Source of the DNA: Eubacteriaceae bacterium UBA4266
Lineage (GTDB): Bacteria; Bacillota; Clostridia; Eubacteriales; Eubacteriaceae
Assembly (NCBI GenBank): GCA_002396065.1
Contig: DGWE01000077.1
Span: 1-19,075 of the forward strand
Direction of reading: 5' to 3'
DNA length: 19,075 nucleotides
Shown: one piece after another, positions 14,521 to 19,075 of the stretch
Layout of the letters: every line of letters begins with the position of its first letter
Numbering within the stretch: the first letter of the stretch is position 1
Notes under the pieces: generated by a model
What the model was told of the DNA's origin: nothing
Databases searched by the model: none
Seen by the model: the letters and a program-made list of their open reading frames with translations, nothing else
Made by a program: the position numbers and the translations under genes

Positions 14521-15051
14521 TTACCACTTTTCAGTGTGGATCACGTCGTCGTTCAGGGCTTCAGGATCGTGGCCTTCCGGCGCGTCGTCGATCGGGCCGA
14601 GGGCGAGGATCGCTTCGAGACGGTTGTTCACCGGGAAGCCGAGGACGTCGCGGGCGTAGTCTTCAGCGGACTTGCCTTCCACGTCCGACGGGCGCAGGCG
14701 GATCTGCAGCCAGCAGGAGCCGAGGCCGAGGTAAGAGGCCATCAGGTGCATCTGGGTCATCGCGACGGCGTCGTCTTCGATCCAGGTGTCCGAGCGGTTT
14801 TCGTCGCCGAGGACGGCGATGGCGGCCTTCGCGGTGGTCAGCATTTTCGCACCGCCCTTGCGGCAGCCAACGAGCTTCTGAATGGTTTCCGGGTCGCGGA
14901 TGACGATGAAATCGTAGGGGTAAATCCCCTTGCCGGACGGGCCGAGGCGGCCAGCCTTGAGAATCGCGTCGAGATCGGCGTCAGCGATGTCGCGGTCCGC
15001 GTAGGTGCGCACCGAGCGGCGGGCGCTCATGCATTTGAGTAAATCGTTCAT
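14521..15051 (-). CDS. Nitroreductase-family FMN flavoprotein
   Basis: A 176-residue FMN-dependent NAD(P)H oxidoreductase of the small nitroreductase type, cytoplasmic. The FMN phosphate motif ARRSVRTY (10-17) opens the protein; GRLGPSGKGIYPYDFIVI (34-51), TWIEDDAVAMTQMHLMASYLGLGSCW and LEAILALGP follow the family pattern. I start it at ATG 15051 (MNDLLKCMSARRS) with AAAGGA nine bases before it; an in-frame ATG at 15060 directly abuts that site and would have no spacing. Natural substrates of such enzymes are usually unknown (quinones, flavins, nitro compounds). It has its own promoter but lies 70 bases behind the DUF2877 gene on the same strand, so read-through is possible. Confidence 0.9.
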   Translation of the reverse strand: MNDLLKCMSARRSVRTYADRDIADADLDAILKAGRLGPSGKGIYPYDFIVIRDPETIQKLVGCRKGGAKMLTTAKAAIAVLGDENRSDTWIEDDAVAMTQMHLMASYLGLGSCWLQIRLRPSDVEGKSAEDYARDVLGFPVNNRLEAILALGPIDDAPEGHDPEALNDDVIHTEKW

Positions 15052-15096
15052 ACTGTTCATTCCTTTCGCTTTTTAATATTTTCCGTTGTTATTTTA

Positions 15097-15125
15097 AGTT
15101 TAGGCCATTTGTTTTCGATTTTCAA
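15097..15125 (-). promoter_or_regulatory. Promoter of the nitroreductase gene
   Basis: On the minus strand TTGAAA, a 17-base spacer and TAAACT. The -35 hexamer overlaps the last codons of the upstream DUF2877 gene. Confidence 0.55.
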
Positions 15126-16033
15126 GATGGCTGACACAAGAATTTTAATACAAAGGTCATGCCACACAGGGAGTCGATCCCGGAGGAATGCCCAATTTCC
15201 TTGAATTTTTCGGCCATTTCGGCAGCATTAAAAATAGATTGATCGCAAGCGAAAAAATTTAAAATAATTTTCGACACGTACCCCTCGGCGGCGCAGTTGA
15301 TAAAGGCGGCGGAGAGGGGATGGGTCCGGTCGCCGAGGTGAGTCAGCTCGCGCAATAGAAAGGGCACCACCGGGTGATACCAGGCACCGATGCCGCGGAA
15401 AGCGGCAAATACCCCGCAGAGGAAATCGTCGCCGCTGGGGGTCAGCCCCGGCCCAAGACCGGCGAGCTGGCAGAGGGCAGCAGCGAAGCCCTGGCCGTCT
15501 AAGGCAAGAAAGGCCGCCTTGGCTTTTGCGAGCGTTTCGTTCACAGCGGCAGTAAAGAGATCGCCGTCACTTTTCGGCGCGTCGGAAAAGAGCGGACGAA
15601 AGCCCGCGGTGATATCACCGCAATGATCGAGAATCGCGTCGGCGCGGTCGGCGTAGGTCTTGGCGAGTCCCAGCCCCATTTTCATGCCCTTTATCCGGTA
15701 GGCGTTTCGGTCGGTATCGGCCTCCGTCATCAGACGGGTCTGTTCAACCGCGGTGTCGCCTGTCACAGCGAGGACGGCGTTTTTAAGTTGGATCGCGCCG
15801 CGGCCGACGGTGACGGCGTCCCCTTGAGCGGCTGCGAGGTCCGAGAGGGGAAAATCGCAGCGCAGGGTCAGCGGCGAGACGGGCGAGTCTGCAGGCTGCA
15901 GCGCAATGAGCTGCCCGTGAACCATCAGGTTGACCGCGCCGTCATACACGGAGTGGACGGTGCCGGTCTGCGGGTGCTTGGCGTTGAGCCAGGGCTCGGT
16001 GTAGTCGGTGGTGGATAACAATTTGTATTTCAT
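15122..16033 (-). CDS. DUF2877 protein, AllH/YlbF-like (oxamate carbamoyltransferase subunit family)
   Basis: A 303-residue protein with the DUF2877 signature GLGPGLTPSGDDFLCG (192-207) and the second conserved motif GHSSGIDSLCGM (281-292). E. coli YlbF (AllH) of this family has been reported, with FdrA (AllF) and YlbE (AllG), as part of the carbamoyltransferase that converts oxalurate to oxamate and carbamoyl phosphate in anaerobic allantoin use. Neither partner is in this window, so the protein is either an orphan, works with subunits encoded elsewhere, or has another role. It is divergent from allantoinase and shares its control region. The C-terminal ~55 residues are encoded by clearly AT-richer DNA than the rest. 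GAGGA lies four bases before the ATG. Family assignment is firm, function tentative. Confidence 0.85.
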   Translation of the reverse strand: MKYKLLSTTDYTEPWLNAKHPQTGTVHSVYDGAVNLMVHGQLIALQPADSPVSPLTLRCDFPLSDLAAAQGDAVTVGRGAIQLKNAVLAVTGDTAVEQTRLMTEADTDRNAYRIKGMKMGLGLAKTYADRADAILDHCGDITAGFRPLFSDAPKSDGDLFTAAVNETLAKAKAAFLALDGQGFAAALCQLAGLGPGLTPSGDDFLCGVFAAFRGIGAWYHPVVPFLLRELTHLGDRTHPLSAAFINCAAEGYVSKIILNFFACDQSIFNAAEMAEKFKEIGHSSGIDSLCGMTFVLKFLCQPS

Positions 16034-16072
16034 GGCATCCTCGTTTGATTATTTTTATAGGCTTTTCTTTTT

Positions 16073-16081
16073 ATCATATCA
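16073..16081 (-). promoter_or_regulatory. Possible extended -10 promoter of the DUF2877 gene
   Basis: On the minus strand TGATATGAT gives a TGn plus TATGAT extended -10, about 40 bases before the ATG at 16033. No good -35 at 17 bases. Confidence 0.35.
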
Positions 16082-16117
16082 TGAAAAGGGTGTTATAACC
16101 TGATTCTTTAGATTTTA

Positions 16118-16130
16118 GCATAATTTATGC
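16118..16130. promoter_or_regulatory. Palindrome GCATAA-T-TTATGC, candidate operator
   Basis: Perfect 6-base inverted repeat with a single central base, located 18 bases upstream of the -35 of the first allantoinase-side promoter and about 40 bases from the DUF2877 -10. Placement suits a regulator acting on both divergent genes. Confidence 0.4.
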
Positions 16131-16148
16131 AGTTTTAAGAAAAAATTC

Positions 16149-16177
16149 TTGCATTTCTATGGGTATGCGTTTACAAT
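16149..16177 (+). promoter_or_regulatory. Distal promoter of the allantoinase operon
   Basis: TTGCAT (16149-16154), 17-base spacer, TACAAT (16172-16177). Transcripts would start near 16184 and run about 140 bases before the leader terminator. The 11-mer CGTTTACAATA covering its -10 also occurs at 5240-5250 in the nrdD upstream region. Confidence 0.5.
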
Positions 16178-16261
16178 AGATTTAGAAAATTAAAAAATGG
16201 TTGAATACTTTTCAGAAACTTCAAAAATATTTTAATTTCAAAAGATTCTGGCCGGCAGTTA

Positions 16262-16290
16262 TTGACAAGCTGCCCAATGTCCGTTATAGT
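16262..16290 (+). promoter_or_regulatory. Proximal promoter of the allantoinase operon
   Basis: Perfect -35 TTGACA (16262-16267), 17-base spacer, TATAGT (16285-16290). Start near 16297. The palindrome TGTATACA (16294-16301), a core often bound by GntR-type repressors, sits on the expected start point. Confidence 0.75.
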
Positions 16291-16321
16291 GTGTGTATAC
16301 AATATGGAATACTGAAAAGGC

Positions 16322-16359
16322 AAGGGCGTCAGAAGGTTTTACTTTTGGCGCCCTTTTTT
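16322..16359 (+). terminator. Leader terminator (attenuator) ahead of allantoinase
   Basis: Ten-base stem AAGGGCGTCA / TGGCGCCCTT (one wobble) with a 14-base loop, ending in a run of six T. It lies 25-60 bases downstream of the proximal start point and ~100 bases before the allantoinase ATG, with no plus-strand gene upstream that it could terminate. It should therefore condition read-through into the operon or end a short RNA. Confidence 0.75.
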
Positions 16360-16457
16360 AAACGGATAATTGAAAAGAAATACATTTTAGAAATTATCAA
16401 GTGAAAAGCGGTTAATCAGGCTAAACGTACAGGGAGTTTAAAATCAGGAGGAGCACA

Positions 16458-17831
16458 ATGTACGATTTATTTATTAAAAACGGCAAACTGGTCACACCGG
16501 AAATGGTGCAGGACGGCGGCATCGCCGTGAAGGACGGCAAGATCGCGGCAGTGCTGGCGCCGGGAGTCGACGTCGAAGCGGAAAAAGTCATCGACGCCGG
16601 CGGCAAATACGTTTTCCCGGGGGCCATTGACACCCACGCCCATTTGAACGATCCGGGCTACGAATGGCGCGAAGATTACGAACACGGGACTGCCGCGGCG
16701 GTGCTCGGTGGGTACACGACGGTTATCGACATGCCGCTGCAGAACGAACCGGCGATGACCACCGGCGAACTCTTCGACATTAAAGAAGCGAAGGTTTCCC
16801 AGGAAGCTTATTCAGATTACTGCTTCTGGGGCGGGCTGATCCCTGACAATTTCGGCGACTTGGCCGATCTGGACGACAAGGGCTGCGTCGCCTTTAAGTC
16901 TTTCATCGGGCCGGTCTCACCGGACTACAAGCCCCTTAACTACGGGCAGGTTTACGAAGCGATGAACATCATCAAAAAATTCGGCGGCCGCGCCGGCTTC
17001 CACTGCGAAGATTTCTCGATGATCAAAGAAGGGGAAGCGAAGATGAAACGGGAAGGCCGCCTCGATTGGCAGGGCTTCCTCGATTCCAGAACCGTCGCTG
17101 CGGAAATGGTCGCGACGGACGCGGTCATCGAAATCGCGAAGGCGACGGGCTGCAAGGCCCACATCTGCCACGTGTCCAGCCCTGACGTCGCCCAGAAGAT
17201 CAAGGAAGCGCAGCAGGCCGGCTACGACATCACGGCGGAAACCTGCGCCCATTATTTGAGCTTCACCGGTCAGGACACCATCGACAACGGCGAGCTCTTC
17301 AAATGCGCGCCGCCTTTAAGAAGCCAGGAAGAGGTGGAACGCCTCTGGGGCTACGTCGTCGACGGCACCTTCTCCGGCATCGCTTCGGACCACTCGCCCT
17401 GCGCGCCGGACGAAAAATACAAAGAAATCCTCGGCCAGAAGATCGAAAACGTGTTCGACGTCTGGGGCGGCATCAGCGGCATCCAGAGCTGTGTCCAGGC
17501 GGCGTTCTCCGAAGGGGTCGTCAAGCGCGGCATCTCGCCGACGGTCCTCGCGACGGCGATGGCGAAGAACCCGGCCAAGGCCTTCGGCATCTACGGCAAG
17601 AAGGGCGACATCCGTCCGGGGTTTGACGCCGATTTGGTGATCATCGATCCGGACAAGGAATGGGAAGTCAAGGCGGACGACCTGCTTTACGTCAACAAGA
17701 TTTCAGCCTTTGTCGGCATGAAGGGCAAGGGCCTGCCGGTGTGCACGGTGGTGCGCGGCATGGTCATGGCGGAAGACGGCAAGGTCGTCGGCGAAAAGGG
17801 CGCGGGCGAGCTCGTCAAGCGCATTAAGTAA
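16458..17831 (+). CDS. allB: Allantoinase (cyclic amidohydrolase, dihydroorotase/hydantoinase superfamily)
   Basis: A 457-residue binuclear-metal TIM-barrel enzyme that opens allantoin to allantoate. Metal ligands: His60 and His62 (DTHAHLNDPGY), carboxylated Lys147 (VAFKSFIG), His182 (GFHCED), His238 (ICHVSSP) and Asp311 (SDHSPCAPDEK). The HGTAAAVLGGYTTVIDMPLQ stretch, KREGR...SR, ETCAHY, KCAPPLR and DVWGGISGIQSC follow AllB closely; the SDHSPC and WGGI-G-QS motifs separate allantoinases from D-hydantoinases. Length equals E. coli AllB (~453). A GGAGGAG ribosome site precedes ATG 16458. The next gene, 30 bases on, is an NCS1 permease, matching common allantoin operons. Its leader terminator implies regulated read-through. 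A hydantoin substrate cannot be fully excluded by sequence alone. Confidence 0.9.
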   Translation: MYDLFIKNGKLVTPEMVQDGGIAVKDGKIAAVLAPGVDVEAEKVIDAGGKYVFPGAIDTHAHLNDPGYEWREDYEHGTAAAVLGGYTTVIDMPLQNEPAMTTGELFDIKEAKVSQEAYSDYCFWGGLIPDNFGDLADLDDKGCVAFKSFIGPVSPDYKPLNYGQVYEAMNIIKKFGGRAGFHCEDFSMIKEGEAKMKREGRLDWQGFLDSRTVAAEMVATDAVIEIAKATGCKAHICHVSSPDVAQKIKEAQQAGYDITAETCAHYLSFTGQDTIDNGELFKCAPPLRSQEEVERLWGYVVDGTFSGIASDHSPCAPDEKYKEILGQKIENVFDVWGGISGIQSCVQAAFSEGVVKRGISPTVLATAMAKNPAKAFGIYGKKGDIRPGFDADLVIIDPDKEWEVKADDLLYVNKISAFVGMKGKGLPVCTVVRGMVMAEDGKVVGEKGAGELVKRIK

Positions 17832-17861
17832 GTACACGCAAAGAAGAAGGGAATTTACATC

Positions 17862-19075
17862 ATGCTGAAAGAAAACAAGATTTTGAATCCGGAGCTGGCG
17901 AAGAACGTCAACGCCGATCTGCTCCCGACCGACGAGCGGATCATGGACCCGCTGTCCTACGGCGCGAGCTTCATGGGCGGCTGCGTCTCCATCGGGACGT
18001 TCTCGATGGGGGCGAGCCTCATCGGCGCGCTGACCATCGCCCAGGCCATCATCGCGATGTGCATCGGCTGCGCGGTCATCGCTGTCGCCTTGGTCTTAAT
18101 CGGCAATTACGGCCACAAATACGGCGTGCCGTTCACGGTGCAGGCCAGACAGAGCTTCGGCTTCGCCGGGGTCAAGATTCCGGGCTTCATGCGCGGGATT
18201 CCGGCCATCGTCTGGTTCGGCTTCCAGAGCTGGGTCGGCGCCGGGGCCATCAACTCCTGCCTGAAGATCCTCTTCGGCTTCAGCAACATGCCGGTGGTTT
18301 TCGCGCTGTTCACGATTCTCCAGGTCGCCCTGGCCATTAAGGGCTTCAAGGAAATCAAGTGGCTGGAAAACGTGTCCTGCGTGTTCATCATCGGGATTCT
18401 GATTTACATGCTCTACGTCGTGAACACGAAGTTCGCGGGCCAGATCGGAAACGCCTTCGGCCACATCACAGGCACCTGGGGCATGCCGTTCTGGGCGGCG
18501 ACGACGTCCTTCCTCGGGATTTACGCGACGATGATCGTCAACGCGTCCGACTACAGCCGCAACCTGAAGCACAAGACCGGCCCGGTCGCGACGGGCAGCA
18601 TCTACACCCTGGCGATTCTGCCGGTCACCTTGTTCATGGGCTTGATCGGCCTGCTCGTCACCGCGGCGACTGGTAACTCTGACCCGGTGGCGGTGTTTTC
18701 GACGACGATGAATTCCAAGCTTTTGACGATCCTGACGCTGGCCTTCATCGCCTTCGCCCAGGTCACGACCAACGTCCTCAACAACATCGTCCCGCCGGCA
18801 TACGTGCTCGTGGAAACCTTCAACATCAAATGGTCGTGGGCGACGATCATCGTCGGCGCCCTCTCGGTCGTCGTCATGCCGTGGCGCCTGGTCACCGCGC
18901 AGTCGGCCGCGGGATTGTCCCTGTTCACCCGGTTCTACTCCGCCTTCCTCGGACCGATTTTCGCGGTCATGGTGGTGGACTACTACATCTTGAGAAAGAA
19001 ACAGGTGGACGTCAACACCCTTTACGACAGAGACGGCTCGCCCTACAAGGGCGTCAACTGGGCGGCGGTCATCGC
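17862..19075 (+). CDS. NCS1-family nucleobase/allantoin/hydantoin permease, 3' end cut by window
   Basis: The frame from ATG 17862 (MLKENKILNPELAKNVNADL) is open to the last base, giving 404 residues; the C terminus is missing. It is a polytopic inner-membrane transporter of the NCS1 type, LeuT fold, about ten hydrophobic helices visible. Family landmarks: LPTDERIMDPLSYGASFMGG at the start of helix 1, WFGFQSWVGAGAI with Trp118 and Gln122 in the spacing of Mhp1 Trp117/Gln121, YATMIVNASDYSRN (Tyr221 where Mhp1 has Trp220), and TTNVLNNIVPPAYVL (304-308 Asn candidates for Mhp1 Asn318). AAGGG is 12 bases upstream, somewhat distant. Being directly after allantoinase, allantoin uptake is the best guess; uracil, cytosine or hydantoins are alternatives. 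Confidence 0.9.
   Translation, partial: MLKENKILNPELAKNVNADLLPTDERIMDPLSYGASFMGGCVSIGTFSMGASLIGALTIAQAIIAMCIGCAVIAVALVLIGNYGHKYGVPFTVQARQSFGFAGVKIPGFMRGIPAIVWFGFQSWVGAGAINSCLKILFGFSNMPVVFALFTILQVALAIKGFKEIKWLENVSCVFIIGILIYMLYVVNTKFAGQIGNAFGHITGTWGMPFWAATTSFLGIYATMIVNASDYSRNLKHKTGPVATGSIYTLAILPVTLFMGLIGLLVTAATGNSDPVAVFSTTMNSKLLTILTLAFIAFAQVTTNVLNNIVPPAYVLVETFNIKWSWATIIVGALSVVVMPWRLVTAQSAAGLSLFTRFYSAFLGPIFAVMVVDYYILRKKQVDVNTLYDRDGSPYKGVNWAAVI

Larger units (their letters stand above)
16034..16457. promoter_or_regulatory. Divergent control region DUF2877 / allantoinase
   Basis: This 424-base AT-rich stretch holds an extended -10 on the minus strand for the DUF2877 gene, the palindrome GCATAATTTATGC, two plus-strand promoters, a TGTATACA palindrome at the start point of the second one, and a complete intrinsic terminator ahead of the allantoinase gene. 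A 67-codon open frame across it (16201-16404) is not considered a gene. Confidence 0.65.

Noticed and set aside
16297..16360. Purine, preQ1 or guanidine riboswitch in the allantoinase leader
   Set aside because: None of the conserved core sequences I can recall for these classes is present; only the terminator hairpin is supported.
16201..16404. 67-codon open frame in the allantoinase leader
   Set aside because: Starts at TTG with no ribosome site and runs through a consensus promoter and an intrinsic terminator; Lys/Ile/Phe content reflects AT-rich intergenic DNA.

Overview
The window reads as chromosomal DNA of a strictly anaerobic, GC-rich member of the Bacillota (class Clostridia, possibly near Eubacteriaceae or Oscillospiraceae; genus not determinable). 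Evidence: class III (oxygen-sensitive, glycyl-radical) ribonucleotide reductase, a 2-hydroxyacyl-CoA-dehydratase-type activase system, an ETF-linked flavoenzyme, AT-rich intergenic DNA with consensus SigA-type promoters, strong AGGAGG ribosome sites and hairpin-plus-T terminators. No tRNA, rRNA, CRISPR array or insertion sequence was seen.

Layout. (1) 1-2528, plus strand: a three-gene translationally coupled operon of two HgdB-like / DUF2229-family proteins (the first cut by the window edge, the second carrying an apparent single-base frameshift) and a BcrA/BadF/HgdC-type ATPase activase, closed by a bidirectional terminator. (2) 2581-5032, minus strand: a two-component system, PocR-domain LytS-like histidine kinase followed by an AraC-type response regulator. 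(3) 5399-8127, plus: nrdD-nrdG, preceded by a consensus promoter and a tandem pair of putative NrdR boxes with the expected 16-bp separation. (4) 8248-9198: an independently transcribed D-2-hydroxyacid dehydrogenase. (5) 9421-13606: an operon of M20-family allantoate/N-carbamoyl-amino-acid amidohydrolase, FAD-dependent DAO-family oxidoreductase, EtfB and EtfA. (6) 13704-14509: a compact toxin-antitoxin-like cassette (DUF4160 + DUF2442 with a C-terminal helix-turn-helix), with its own promoter containing a perfect palindrome, and bounded on both sides by near-identical 44-45 bp terminator repeats. (7) 14521-16033, minus: a nitroreductase and a DUF2877 (AllH/YlbF-like) protein. (8) 16034-19075: a 424-bp control region with two promoters, palindromes and a leader terminator, then allantoinase and an NCS1-family permease that runs off the window.

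How it fits together. Blocks 4, 5, 7 and 8 look like a scattered purine/ureide-utilisation region: permease imports allantoin (or a hydantoin), allantoinase opens the ring, the M20 enzyme removes the carbamoyl group as NH3 + CO2, and a flavoprotein-ETF trio oxidises the product. A DUF2877 protein resembling a subunit of the E. coli oxamate carbamoyltransferase points to the anaerobic allantoin route, but its usual partners are absent here. The flavoprotein-EtfBA step next to an allantoate-type amidohydrolase is the least explained metabolic element; the palindrome-controlled DUF4160-DUF2442 cassette between repeated terminators and the leader terminator ahead of allantoinase are the most testable non-metabolic ones. 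Substrates are inferred from family membership and context only.
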